Positions 51,080-59,878 of a DNA stretch of 64,000 nt are shown one piece after another. This stretch comes from Bog-756 sp052143895. Lineage in GTDB: Bacteria; Actinomycetota; Acidimicrobiia; Acidimicrobiales; RAAP-2. The position numbers and the translations under genes were made by a program. The notes beneath the pieces were generated by a model. The model worked only from the letters and a program-made list of their open reading frames with translations. It ran no database searches and was not told where the DNA came from. Within the stretch, counting starts at the first letter, position 1; each line of letters starts with the position of its first letter. The DNA lies in assembly GCA_052143895.1 (NCBI GenBank), contig JBKQRT010000320.1:62001-126000 (forward strand), read 5' to 3'.

Positions 51080-51589
51080 ATGCCCCGATCCGTCGAGGAC
51101 GCCCCGAGCCCCGGCACCGGCGACCCGGGGCGCGTGCGGGCCCGTCTGGCCGAGCTCGGCCTGCGCCTGCACGGACCGCATCCTCCCCACGACCCGCTCG
51201 ACGCCGTGGTCGTGCACGCGGGCGTGGCCCGGACCTCGGGACAGCTCCCACGGATCGACGGCCAACTGACCTGCTGCGGGACCCTGGGCGCCACGGTCAG
51301 TGTGGAGGATGGGGCGGAGGCGGCGGCCGTCTGCGCCCTCAACGCCCTGGCCGTCCTCGAGGTGGCCCTGGGCTCCCTCGACCGTATCGAGCGTGTGCTG
51401 ACCGTCACCGGCTTCGTGGCGTCGACCCCCGACTTCCACCGGCAGCCCGACGTGGTCGACGGTGCCAGCTCGGTGCTCTACCGGCTCTTCGGCGACGACG
51501 GGCGCCACACCCGCTCGGCGATCGGCGTGGCATCGCTGCCGAGAAGGGGCGCGGTGGAGATCGAAGTGACGGTGGCGGTCCGTGACTGA
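51080..51589 (+). CDS. RidA family (YjgF/UK114) protein
   Basis: The 169-residue protein contains the RidA core with the family arginine in RSAIGVASLPRRGAVEIEV near the C-terminus and the N-terminal ARTSGQLPRIDG. RidA proteins hydrolyse reactive 2-aminoacrylate or imine intermediates. An imine is also the direct product of amine oxidation, so a role beside the copper amine oxidase is imaginable. AGGAGG precedes the ATG by nine bases. It is followed by a RraA-like gene 78 bp downstream in the same direction. Confidence 0.87.
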   Translation: MPRSVEDAPSPGTGDPGRVRARLAELGLRLHGPHPPHDPLDAVVVHAGVARTSGQLPRIDGQLTCCGTLGATVSVEDGAEAAAVCALNALAVLEVALGSLDRIERVLTVTGFVASTPDFHRQPDVVDGASSVLYRLFGDDGRHTRSAIGVASLPRRGAVEIEVTVAVRD

Positions 51590-51667
51590 CGGGCACGCCC
51601 ACCATCTCCCGCCGAGGCGAGCCCGGGGGCCGACACCATCCGCAACACCGATCGAGGAGGAGAGGAC

Positions 51668-52306
51668 ATGGACCACCACCAGAGAGCGGACGCGCTGGCG
51701 CAGCTCGGCGCGGCCACGCTCGGCGAGTCGGGGGCTGCGGTCATGGTGCCGCGGATCCGTCCGGCATGGCCGGGGGCGGCCCTGGCCGCCCCCGCCTATC
51801 CGGTCACCTGCACGCCGGGCGACAACCTGGCCGTCCACGTGGGTGTGGCCCGCGCCCCGATGGGTGCCGTCCTGGTGGTGGACGTGGGCGACGTGCCCGA
51901 CCGCGGCTACTGGGGCGAGGTCCTGACGACGGCGGCGACGGCCCGGGACCTGGCCGGCCTGGTCATCGACGGGGGGGTCCGTGACGTCGCTGCACTGGAA
52001 CGGCTCGCCTTCCCCGTGTTCTCGAGCACGATCGCCCTGCGCGGTGCCACCAAGCGGTCCCGTGGTGCGGTGGGCCGCACTGCCACCGTGGGAGGGGTGC
52101 CGGTCGGACCGGGCGACTGGGTGGTGGCCGACGTGGACGGCGTGGCCGTGGTGCCGGCGGCCGGCCTCGACGCCGCCATCGACGCCGGGCGGGCGCGGGC
52201 CGCGGCCGAGGAGCGGTACTTCGAGGCACTGCGCCAGGGGTCGACCACTGTCGAGCTCCTCGAACTCGACGCCTCGCTCATCGAGGTCGGTGACGGTTTC
52301 CCCTAG
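51668..52306 (+). CDS. RraA-like aldolase/lyase
   Basis: The 212-residue protein has the RraA/HMG-aldolase fold. WGEVLTTAATARDLAGLVI and DGGVRDV (near residues 95-107) match the substrate- and metal-binding loop, and VGPGDWVVADVDGVAVVP matches the following strands. Members include 4-carboxy-4-hydroxy-2-oxoadipate aldolases and the RNase E regulator. In a catabolic cluster the aldolase reading is more likely. ATG at 51668 follows GAGGAGGAGAGGAC. Its substrate is unknown. It is convergent with the cupin at 52316. Confidence 0.82.
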   Translation: MDHHQRADALAQLGAATLGESGAAVMVPRIRPAWPGAALAAPAYPVTCTPGDNLAVHVGVARAPMGAVLVVDVGDVPDRGYWGEVLTTAATARDLAGLVIDGGVRDVAALERLAFPVFSSTIALRGATKRSRGAVGRTATVGGVPVGPGDWVVADVDGVAVVPAAGLDAAIDAGRARAAAEERYFEALRQGSTTVELLELDASLIEVGDGFP

Positions 52307-52315
52307 CGTGACGGT

Positions 52316-52702
52316 TCAGTGGTGGGTGTAGTCGATGGGACCGGCACCCTTGACGCCGATGGCGAAGCAGAAGCAGTGGATGGGCGCGTGGTCGGTGATC
52401 GGACGCAGGCTGTGGACGGCATCGGGCGGGATGTGGACCAGGTCACCCTGACCGATGGTGCGGTCCTCCCCGGAAATCGTCATGATCCCCCGACCCCGCA
52501 GCACGTAGTAGAACTCGTGGGTGGGGTGGGAGTGCGGATCGACGTACCCGCCGCCCGGCACCTCGAACTCGTTGACGAGCTCGAGGAAGCCCCCGTCGGT
52601 CTGCTCCTTCATCTCCCTCGAGTTCACCATCCACCACACGGGCACGGTGCCGTTGTGCTCGACGATGGGGGCGACGTCCTCGATGTTGCGCACGTCCATC
52701 AC
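52316..52702 (-). CDS. Small cupin-domain protein (paralogue of 7924)
   Basis: The 128-residue cupin has DPHSHPTHEFYYVLRGRG as the first metal motif and DAVHSLRPITDH as the second. The paralogue at 7924 shares the first motif exactly. GTG at 52702 and ATG at 52699 are both possible; AAAGGAG lies eight bases before the GTG. The Trp-rich VPVWWMV opening is shared with the paralogue. It probably binds a metal and a small acid. It is divergent from the AllA-like gene. Confidence 0.83.
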   Translation of the reverse strand: MMDVRNIEDVAPIVEHNGTVPVWWMVNSREMKEQTDGGFLELVNEFEVPGGGYVDPHSHPTHEFYYVLRGRGIMTISGEDRTIGQGDLVHIPPDAVHSLRPITDHAPIHCFCFAIGVKGAGPIDYTHH

Positions 52703-52817
52703 CTTGTGGTCTCCTTTGCTGGTCGGTCCGCTGCCGGACCGATGCTAGGTGCAACCGTCGGTAGAGGTCGTCCCCGGCGGTCGGCCACGGGAGCTGGTGC
52801 GATGGATGAGCGGCGTC

Positions 52818-53321
52818 ATGGGTGAGTCGGTTCGCCGGATCGTTCCTGAGCTCCTGACCGTGGACGCCTGGCGCCCCTTCGGGTGGGTTCCCGTGGCGGA
52901 CACCGATCCGAGCGACGGGGACCAGCGGCTTGAGTTCGCCTGGAACGACGTCCATGTCAACCGCATCGGCCACCGGCGTGACGAGGTGCCCGAGGTCGAC
53001 GGCGGCCTCCGGTGCGAGGTGCTCTACCGACACCTGACCCACACCCAGGTCCTGATGCCGCTCGACGTCACAGCGGTGGTGACGGTGGCGCCGCCGACGG
53101 TGGCCATGACCGCGCCGGCCGACGTGGAGCAGGTGCGAGCGTTCGTCCTCGACCCCCTGGCGGCCGTCGTGCTGCACCGTGGGACGTGGCACTGGGGGCC
53201 CTTCCCGGTGGCGGCGGACTCGGTGACGCTCTTCAACGTCCAGGGGCTCCGGTACCTCGAGGACAACGACAGCGCCGACCTGACAGCACTGGGTACCCCG
53301 CTAGACGTACTCGTCGGCTGA
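52818..53321 (+). CDS. Ureidoglycolate-lyase (AllA) fold protein
   Basis: The 167-residue protein has the AllA-type C-terminal active-site region VVLHRGTWHWGPFPV and VTLFNVQGLRYLEDN, with the two His and the Glu of the family, and an N-terminal WRPFGWVPVAD. AllA cleaves ureidoglycolate to glyoxylate and urea, but this fold is also found in unrelated lyases. No allantoin-pathway gene is nearby, so the ureidoglycolate role is doubtful. The ATG at 52818 has a weak ribosome site; ATG at 52806 is an alternative. Confidence 0.7.
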   Translation: MGESVRRIVPELLTVDAWRPFGWVPVADTDPSDGDQRLEFAWNDVHVNRIGHRRDEVPEVDGGLRCEVLYRHLTHTQVLMPLDVTAVVTVAPPTVAMTAPADVEQVRAFVLDPLAAVVLHRGTWHWGPFPVAADSVTLFNVQGLRYLEDNDSADLTALGTPLDVLVG

Positions 53322-53535
53322 CGCGGGGCTCGGCGCCCCGGGGCTCCTCCCGTCGGGTCGGGCCCGGCACCCCGGGACCCGCGTACCGGTCCCCGGGCCG
53401 GGGGCATGCCAGCCAACTGGCTGTTGACATCGGTAGTGTCCGTGTCATAAGAACAGGCACAACGATTTGCCGACCATGGGGGGTTGCGTCCACGCGGCGC
53501 CGGCTCGGCAGGTCCTGAGCACAGAAAGCGTGAAC
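53322..53535. promoter_or_regulatory. LivK promoter region with operator-like dyads
   Basis: TTGACA (53424-53429) and CATAAG (53446-53451), 16 bases apart, form a -35/-10 pair. CAGCC-AACT-GGCTG (53410-53423) abuts the -35, and TGACA...TGTCA (53425-53429 and 53443-53447) spans the promoter core. Both fit repressor sites. This is the clearest conventional promoter in the window. Confidence 0.55.
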
Positions 53536-54885
53536 ATGGGGACACACCGGGGGAGCTGGGTGTTGCCAGCGGCAGTGGCGCTGGGGGTGGCGGTCGTCGC
53601 CGCCGGATGTTCATCAGGGGGCGGCTCGGCCAACCCGACCACCACGACCACCGGGGCGTCGTCGACGACGACCGGCAGTGCGCCACCGTCGTCCGCACCG
53701 GGCGTGACTGCCACGCAGATCAACGTCGGCGCCATCTCCTCGCGGACCGGACCACTGGCCGGGTACTTCGACGGCATCGGGCCCGGGATGATCGCCTACT
53801 TCGACATGATCAACGCCCAGGGCGGGGTCGACGGGCGCAAGTTGGTGCTGGCGTACAACCTCGACGACGGCGGCGAGCCCAGCCAGTTCACCCAGCTCAC
53901 CCACACACTCATCGACCAGGACCACGCCTTCGCCGTCGGGGTGGCGTCGGCCTGGTTCACCCCCAACTACTTCGTGGCCACCAACACGCCGACATACGGC
54001 TACAACGTCTCGTCGAATTGGCAGACGGCCCCGAACCTCTTCGCAGCCGGCGGGTCGACCCAGATCTACTCCTCGGGTTTTCCGTCGATGGCCTACTTCA
54101 TCAAGAAGACGAACTCCAAGTCCGCCGCCTTCATCAGCTACGGGCCGGCCATCTCCTCGTCGTACGACGCCTGCAACTCCTACGCCAACGGCATGAAGGC
54201 CAACGGCTACAACGTCAGCTACGTCGACGTGGGTGCCCAGCTCGGTGGCAGCTACGCGTCCGACGTCCAGCGGATGCAGCAGGCGGGGTCTGACCTGGTC
54301 GTCTCGTGCATGCAGGCGTCTGACAACGTGACCCTGGCCCGCGACATCCAGCAGTACGGCCTCAAGATCAAGCAGCTGTGGCTCAACGGCTACGACCAGT
54401 CGCTCCTCAACCAGTACCAGAGCGTGATGCAGGGTGTGTACCTCAACAACACCGGCAGCGTCCCCTTCGAGGCCGCCGACACTGCCAAGTACGGGAACCT
54501 CTATGCGGGCATGCAGACCTACATCGCGGAGATGAACAAGTACGAGCCGACGTTCACGTACAACGAGGTGTCCTTCCAGGGCTGGCAGTCGGCAGCTCTG
54601 CTGGCCGCCGGGATCAAGGCGGCCGGAACCAACCTCACCCAGGCCAACGTGATCAACGCCACCAACCAGATCACGAACTTCACCGCCGACGGAGTGTCCG
54701 CCCCGGTCAACTGGAAGGTGTCCCACACCTCGGACACGCTGCCCGCCTGCAACGCCTTCATCCAGGTGCAGGGGGACAAGTACGTCTCGGTGTTCGGCAC
54801 GGGAAAGCAGGTCTTCATCTGCCTCGGGGCCAGCGTGAAGAACCCTGTGCCGGTGCCACCGCCACCTGGTACGCCCGGGGCATGA
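53536..54885 (+). CDS. Branched-chain-amino-acid-type ABC substrate-binding lipoprotein (LivK-like)
   Basis: The 449-residue protein has a lipoprotein signal with lipobox VAAGC (Cys25), followed by a Thr/Ser-rich linker (about 30-55). It then has the type I periplasmic-binding fold with ISSRTGPLAGYFDGIGPGM and NAQGGVDGRKL. It would be anchored outside the membrane and deliver a substrate to the LivHM permease. It is the first gene of the transporter operon, and it ends 41 bp before the permease. Members of this family in degradation clusters bind aromatic or cyclic acids rather than amino acids. Confidence 0.9.
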   Translation: MGTHRGSWVLPAAVALGVAVVAAGCSSGGGSANPTTTTTGASSTTTGSAPPSSAPGVTATQINVGAISSRTGPLAGYFDGIGPGMIAYFDMINAQGGVDGRKLVLAYNLDDGGEPSQFTQLTHTLIDQDHAFAVGVASAWFTPNYFVATNTPTYGYNVSSNWQTAPNLFAAGGSTQIYSSGFPSMAYFIKKTNSKSAAFISYGPAISSSYDACNSYANGMKANGYNVSYVDVGAQLGGSYASDVQRMQQAGSDLVVSCMQASDNVTLARDIQQYGLKIKQLWLNGYDQSLLNQYQSVMQGVYLNNTGSVPFEAADTAKYGNLYAGMQTYIAEMNKYEPTFTYNEVSFQGWQSAALLAAGIKAAGTNLTQANVINATNQITNFTADGVSAPVNWKVSHTSDTLPACNAFIQVQGDKYVSVFGTGKQVFICLGASVKNPVPVPPPPGTPGA

Positions 54886-54926
54886 GCCTGGTTGCCGCCG
54901 GGGCCAGGTAGGGGCGAGGGGCGACG

Positions 54927-56984
54927 GTGGAGCACTTCCTGGGTTTTGCCATCCCCGGAATTCCCTATGGGTGCACCTACGCCATCGTGGCGGTGGGACT
55001 CGTTCTCACGTACCAGGCCACCGGCGTCTTCAACTTCGCCTACGGGGCCCAGGCCTACACCTCGGCGTTCCTCTTCACCCGCTTCGTGCAGAACCAGCAC
55101 CTGCCGATCTGGCTGGCGTTCCTGCTGTCGGTGGTCGTGCTCGGTCCGGCCCTGGGTCTGGCGTTCGACCACTTTCTGTTCCGCAAGATCCCCAACACCA
55201 ACACGACAGCCAAGCTGGTCACGGGGATCACCCTGTTCGTCGGCATCCCGTCGGTGCTGTCCGTCATCTTCGGCAACGCCAACCAGTACAACCCGCCGAG
55301 CATCTTGTTCAGCCCGGGCACGGTCTACTTCCGCGTGGCGGGAACCCCCATCAACGGGATCTACCTGACCACGGTGCTGACGACCGTCATCGTCTTGGCC
55401 GCCCTGGTGGCACTGATGCGGCTCACTAACCTGGGGCTCCAGATGCGCGGCGCGGTGGAGAGCCGTCGCCTCATCGAGCTGGACGGCGTCAACGCCGGCC
55501 GGGTGGTGGCGGTGGCCTGGGCCATCTCCGGGTTGATGGCCGGACTGGCCGGCGTGCTCCTGGCCCCGATCTACGGCCAGCTGCAGTTCAGTGACTACGC
55601 CGCCCTGATGGTGGCCGCCTTCGCCGCCGCCGCCTGGGCCGTGCTCCGGTCGATGCCGATCGCCGCACTGGTCGGCATCCTCATGGGCGTAGTCTCCACC
55701 GTGCTGGCCGGGTACCTGCCGGTCAGCAGCGTGTGGTCGTCGGCCACGCTGACCTCGCTCCCGTTCATCGTGCTCATGGCCGCGCTGCTCATCGTGCCGG
55801 GGCTGCGGTCGTTGGACCGCACCAAGGACCCGCTCTCCTCGGTCGACCCACCGACCCCACCGACCACGGCCACGCTCCGCGCCCCGCAGATCGACCGGGT
55901 GATACGGGTCCTGTGGTACGTGCTCCTCGGGGCCTTCATCGTCTCGATGCTCACCTGGATACCGACGTCCTGGGAGAACGTGTTCAACGCCGGCCTGGTC
56001 TTCGCCACCATCTTTCTGTCGATCACCCTCATCACCGGGATGGGCGGACAGCTCTCGCTGGCCCAGGCCACCCTGGCCGGCGTCGGGGCCTTTACCGCCG
56101 CCCAGTTGGCCAACCACCTCGGCTTGAGCCTGCTGGTCGGCGGACTGGTCGGTGCGGTCGCCGCCGCCGTGGTGGCTGTTGTCCTGGCCTTCGCCTCGGT
56201 TCGGCTGCGGGGCCTGGGACTGGCCCTCATGACCATCGCCGCCGCACTGTTCTTCGACAACACGGTGTTCCCGCAGCTGACCAGCGGCAACGGCCAGGGG
56301 CTCGACGTCAAGCCCCAGTGGGTGGGCCTCGGCATCTTCAACCCGAACGGCCATGCGTTCTTCGTGCTGGCCATGCTCGTGCTGCTCGTCTGCATTGCCG
56401 GCGTGCTGCTGGTGCGCAAGGGGACGACCGGCCGGTTCCTCGGGGCAATGCGGGGCAGCGAGACGGCCGCCGCCGGCCTGGGCATCAACCTGACCTGGCA
56501 GCACGTGCTGGTGTTCGCCATGTCGGGGGTGGTGGCCGGCCTCGGTGGGACCCTCATGTCCATCCAGCAGCAGCAGGTCAATCCGGCCCTGTTCAACTAC
56601 CAGATCTCCCTCGTCTTCGTGGTCGTTGTCGTGACCACCGGGGTCAGCACGGTGGAGGGGGCGATCAACGCCGGCTTCGGGTTCGTGATCCTCCAGCAGC
56701 TCCTCACCTACGTCCCCGCCCGGTTCGGGGGCAACAGCCTGGTCATCGTGTTCTTCGCCTTCGGCGCCCTGACCTACTCGGCCCACCCGGAGGGGATCCT
56801 CGAGTACCAGAAGCGGCGGTGGACCCTCCGGATGGAGCGGTTGATCTTCCGCTCCGACGACACAGTGGGGATGCCACCCGGCGCCTACCTGGCCGGCGCC
56901 CTCGACCACGACGGAGCGGGCAACGGTGCGTTCGCTGCCCACCAGGCGGTCGAGCCGAGCCCGGCGGTGACCGACCATGGCTGA
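54927..56984 (+). CDS. Fused LivH-LivM ABC permease
   Basis: The 685-residue membrane protein joins two permease domains. Residues about 1-295 have the LivH pattern (GIPYGCTYAIVAVGLVLTYQ start, MRGAVESRRLIELDGVNAGR cytoplasmic loop). Residues about 325-650 have the LivM pattern (MGGQLSLAQATLAGVGAFTA, MRGSETAAAGLGINLTWQHV loop). A Pro/Thr linker near residue 310 connects them. It forms the whole channel in one chain. GTG at 54927 follows GAGGGG. Its stop overlaps LivG by 8 nt. About 50 disordered residues end the chain. Confidence 0.9.
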   Translation: MEHFLGFAIPGIPYGCTYAIVAVGLVLTYQATGVFNFAYGAQAYTSAFLFTRFVQNQHLPIWLAFLLSVVVLGPALGLAFDHFLFRKIPNTNTTAKLVTGITLFVGIPSVLSVIFGNANQYNPPSILFSPGTVYFRVAGTPINGIYLTTVLTTVIVLAALVALMRLTNLGLQMRGAVESRRLIELDGVNAGRVVAVAWAISGLMAGLAGVLLAPIYGQLQFSDYAALMVAAFAAAAWAVLRSMPIAALVGILMGVVSTVLAGYLPVSSVWSSATLTSLPFIVLMAALLIVPGLRSLDRTKDPLSSVDPPTPPTTATLRAPQIDRVIRVLWYVLLGAFIVSMLTWIPTSWENVFNAGLVFATIFLSITLITGMGGQLSLAQATLAGVGAFTAAQLANHLGLSLLVGGLVGAVAAAVVAVVLAFASVRLRGLGLALMTIAAALFFDNTVFPQLTSGNGQGLDVKPQWVGLGIFNPNGHAFFVLAMLVLLVCIAGVLLVRKGTTGRFLGAMRGSETAAAGLGINLTWQHVLVFAMSGVVAGLGGTLMSIQQQQVNPALFNYQISLVFVVVVVTTGVSTVEGAINAGFGFVILQQLLTYVPARFGGNSLVIVFFAFGALTYSAHPEGILEYQKRRWTLRMERLIFRSDDTVGMPPGAYLAGALDHDGAGNGAFAAHQAVEPSPAVTDHG

Positions 56985-57747
56985 GGACGACCCGCTGCTC
57001 CAGGTGTCCGGCGTCTCCAAGACGTTCGGGGGGATCGCCGCGGTGAGCGGCGTGAACCTCGTCGTCCGACGGGGGGAGAGCGTCGGCCTGGTCGGCCCTA
57101 ACGGGGCCGGCAAGACCACACTGTTCAACTGCATCTGCGGGCAGCTCCGACCCGAGCGGGGGAGCGTCGAGCTCGACGGGAGAGAGCTGCTGGGCCTCCC
57201 CACCTTCAAGCGTGCCCGCCTGGGCATCGGCCGGACCTACCAGCGCGTCGAGATCTTCCCGGACATGACGGTGCAGGACCACCTGGTGGTCGCCGTGCGG
57301 GCGCGGGAGCGCCAGGGCCGTCTGTGGAAGGACCTCTGCAATCTGAGCGCGCCCACCCCGGCCGAGAAGGAGCGGGTGGCGGTGGTCCTCGCGCTGGTCG
57401 GGATCGAGGACCGGGCCAACGCCCCGGTGTCCACGCTGGGGCTGGGATCGTGCCGCCTTGTCGAGCTGGCGCGGGCGTTGGTGGCCGAGCCCGTCCTGCT
57501 GCTGGCCGACGAGCCCTCGTCCGGGCTGGACATCCACGAGACGCACGAGCTGGCCCAGGTGCTGCTGATGCTCCAACGCGAGCGGGGGATGGCCATACTC
57601 CTCGTCGAGCACGATCTGGGGATGGTGGGTGAGGTCGTCGACCGCACCATCGTGATGAACCTGGGTTCCGTCATCGCCGAGGGCCCCTTCGACGACGTAA
57701 TGGGCGACCCCGCCGTCCGCCAGGCCTATCTGGGACTGAGCGCGTGA
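56977..57747 (+). CDS. LivG-type ABC transporter ATPase with degenerate signature
   Basis: The 256-residue ATPase has Walker A GPNGAGKT (40-47), Walker B LLLADEP (174-180) with catalytic Glu179, and the H-loop His in LLVEHD. The signature is LGLGS (154-158) instead of LSGGQ, so the Ser that touches ATP gamma-phosphate is Gly. In the LivG/LivF heterodimer this signature faces the Walker A of LivF, so that ATP site may be weak. It follows the permease with an 8-nt overlap and precedes LivF with a GTGA overlap. Confidence 0.9.
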   Translation: MAEDDPLLQVSGVSKTFGGIAAVSGVNLVVRRGESVGLVGPNGAGKTTLFNCICGQLRPERGSVELDGRELLGLPTFKRARLGIGRTYQRVEIFPDMTVQDHLVVAVRARERQGRLWKDLCNLSAPTPAEKERVAVVLALVGIEDRANAPVSTLGLGSCRLVELARALVAEPVLLLADEPSSGLDIHETHELAQVLLMLQRERGMAILLVEHDLGMVGEVVDRTIVMNLGSVIAEGPFDDVMGDPAVRQAYLGLSA

Positions 57748-58679
57748 GTGTCACCGCCGACCGCCCGGCGCCCGGGGACACGGGCGCCACCGGGCCGGCC
57801 CCGGGCGTGGGTGGACCACCGGCGCTGGAGGTCGTCGGCGTCAGCGCGAGTTACGGCCCCTACCGTGCCCTGTTCGGCGTCACCTTCGACGTTCCCGGCG
57901 GGGGGATCACCGCCCTCATCGGCTCCAACGGTGCCGGCAAGTCGACTGTCGCCCGGGTGGTGACCGGGCTGCTGGCCAGCTCACAGGGGACCATCCGCCT
58001 GAACGGCACCGACGTGACCGGCTGGCCCGCCTACAAGATCGCCCGGGCCGGCTCGGCCCACGTCCCCGAGGGAAGGGGCGTCTTCGCCAACCTCACCGTC
58101 GAGGAGAACCTCAAGCTGGCGTTCCGCCAGCGGGGAGGCCGGCGCGGGGTCGCCGACTCGCTGGTCCAGGCATACGCCGCCTTCCCCGTGCTCGGCAGCC
58201 GCCGCAAACAGCACGGTGGAACCCTGTCGGGCGGGGAGCAGCGCATCCTGTCCTTGGCCAAGGTGCTGATCGTCCCGCCCAGCCTGCTGGTGGCCGACGA
58301 GATCTCCCTGGGGTTGGCGCCGGTGATGATCGACGCCGTCTACGACGGGCTGCGCCAGATCAATCGGGCCGGCACCGCCCTGCTCATCGTCGAGCAGCAG
58401 GTGGACCGCGTCCTCGAGCTGGCGGAGACGGCCGTGGTCCTCGAGCACGGGTCGGTGGCCTACGCCGGCTCGACGGACGGTGCGCTCGACGCCGTCGAGC
58501 TCGTCCTGGCCTCGCGCGGCGAGCGGGCGGCGGTGGACGCCCTCCGTGGGGCGGACAGGCCGGGAGGCGGCCGGACGGGTAACGTGGCCCGCCGGCCGCG
58601 CCACTGGCGCCTGGGACGGACCGGGCGGCATGCCGGACGGCAACCCGACGAGTCAGCGGAACGAGAGGAACCGTCGTGA
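57744..58679 (+). CDS. LivF-type ABC transporter ATPase with C-terminal tail
   Basis: The 311-residue ATPase has Walker A GSNGAGKS (60-67), the intact signature LSGGEQ (161-166), and Walker B LLVADEIS near 185. A 28-residue Gly/Pro leader precedes the fold. After the usual end near residue 260, a 50-residue Arg/Gly-rich tail follows, without recognisable fold. This tail may be run-through coding rather than a domain. The GTG is inside the LivG stop, and its TGA is inside the thiolase GTG. Confidence 0.9.
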   Translation: MSVTADRPAPGDTGATGPAPGVGGPPALEVVGVSASYGPYRALFGVTFDVPGGGITALIGSNGAGKSTVARVVTGLLASSQGTIRLNGTDVTGWPAYKIARAGSAHVPEGRGVFANLTVEENLKLAFRQRGGRRGVADSLVQAYAAFPVLGSRRKQHGGTLSGGEQRILSLAKVLIVPPSLLVADEISLGLAPVMIDAVYDGLRQINRAGTALLIVEQQVDRVLELAETAVVLEHGSVAYAGSTDGALDAVELVLASRGERAAVDALRGADRPGGGRTGNVARRPRHWRLGRTGRHAGRQPDESAEREEPS

Positions 58680-59869
58680 GCGAGCAGGTCCGAGATGCAG
58701 TCGTCGTCGACGTGGTGCGCACCACCCTGGGCAAGCGGGGTGGTGCGCTGGCCTTCTGGCATCCGGCCGACCTCCTGGGGTTCGCTCTGGCGTCGCTGAT
58801 GGAACGCACCGGGATCGAACCGGGGCGCATCGACGACGTCATCGGTGGGTGCGTGACCCAGGTGGGGGAGCAGAGCACCAACGTGACCCGTAACGCCTGG
58901 GTCGCCGCCGGTCTGCCCCAGCACGTCCCGGCCACCACCGTCGACCGGCAGTGCGGATCGTCACAGCAGGCAATGCACTTCGCCGCCGCCGGGGTCAAGG
59001 CCGGCCACTACGACCTGGTGGTGGCCTGCGGGGTGGAGACGATGAGCCGGGTGCCGCTGGCGTCCAACGCCCGGGGCGGGATCGGGCCGTTCCCGCCGTC
59101 CTTCCTGGACCAGATCGACGGACGGCTCTGGGCCCAGTTCCGGGTGGCCCAGGTGCTGGCCGACCGCTGGGACATCAGCCGGGAGGAGATGGACGAGTAC
59201 TCCCTCGAGAGCCACCGCCGGGCGGCGGCGGCCTGGGACTCGGGCGCCTTCGAGCGCGAGGCGCTGGCGGTACCGCTCAAGGCGGAGGACGGCTCGCTGA
59301 CCGGCGAGCACCTCCGGAACGACGAGGGGATCCGGCGCACCGGTTCGATGGAGTCCCTGGCCGGCCTGGCACCGGCCCAGTCGTGGGAGCCGGACACGGC
59401 GCCGGACATCACCGCCGGCAATTCGTCCCAGATGACCGACGGGGCCGCGGCCATGCTCCTCGCCGACCGGTCGGTCGCCGAGGAGCTGGGCCTGCCGGTC
59501 CGGGCCCGGTTCGCCCATGCCACGGTGGCGGCCGACGACGCCGCCATCGTGCTCTCGGCCCCGGTGCCCGCCACCGAGCGGCTCCTCGAGCGGTCGGGCA
59601 TGAAGATCGAGCAGTTCGACGCCATCGAGTGCAACGAGGCCTTCGCCGCCATCCCCCTCATGTGGAACCGTGCCTTCCGCGCCGATCCCGAGCGGCTCAA
59701 CCCGTGCGGGGGGGCCGTCGCCATAGGCCATCCCCTCGGTGCGAGCGGCGTCCGGCTGGCGGCCACGCTGCTCAACCGGTTGGAGGCCACCGGCGGCCGG
59801 TACGGGTTCCAGACCATGTGCGAGGGTGGCGGGCAGGCCAACGCCACCGTGATCGAGCGCCTGGCCTGA
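58676..59869 (+). CDS. Thiolase (acetyl-CoA acyltransferase, FadA5/FadA6 type)
   Basis: The 397-residue thiolase has the nucleophile Cys93 in RQCGSSQQA, the His352 of GHPLGASG, and the second Cys382 in CEGGGQANA. The NEAF motif (ECNEAFAAI) is also present, so the full catalytic set is intact. It cleaves a 3-oxoacyl-CoA with CoA to acetyl-CoA or propionyl-CoA. The GTG at 58676 overlaps the LivF stop, so a beta-oxidation enzyme is translationally coupled to the importer. It probably acts last on the imported compound. Convergent with the LOG-like gene. Confidence 0.92.
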   Translation: MSEQVRDAVVVDVVRTTLGKRGGALAFWHPADLLGFALASLMERTGIEPGRIDDVIGGCVTQVGEQSTNVTRNAWVAAGLPQHVPATTVDRQCGSSQQAMHFAAAGVKAGHYDLVVACGVETMSRVPLASNARGGIGPFPPSFLDQIDGRLWAQFRVAQVLADRWDISREEMDEYSLESHRRAAAAWDSGAFEREALAVPLKAEDGSLTGEHLRNDEGIRRTGSMESLAGLAPAQSWEPDTAPDITAGNSSQMTDGAAAMLLADRSVAEELGLPVRARFAHATVAADDAAIVLSAPVPATERLLERSGMKIEQFDAIECNEAFAAIPLMWNRAFRADPERLNPCGGAVAIGHPLGASGVRLAATLLNRLEATGGRYGFQTMCEGGGQANATVIERLA

Positions 59870-59878
59870 ACGTCCCGC

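Noticed and set aside
54519..57227. Long minus-strand open frame across LivHM and LivG
   Set aside because: It is antisense to a membrane permease, which gives His/Glu-rich artefact sequence. It has no start signal or family similarity.
58560..58675. The Arg-rich LivF tail considered as a separate small gene or regulatory RNA
   Set aside because: It is in frame with LivF, without its own start or ribosome site, and shows no convincing fold. It is kept as a C-terminal tail of uncertain meaning.
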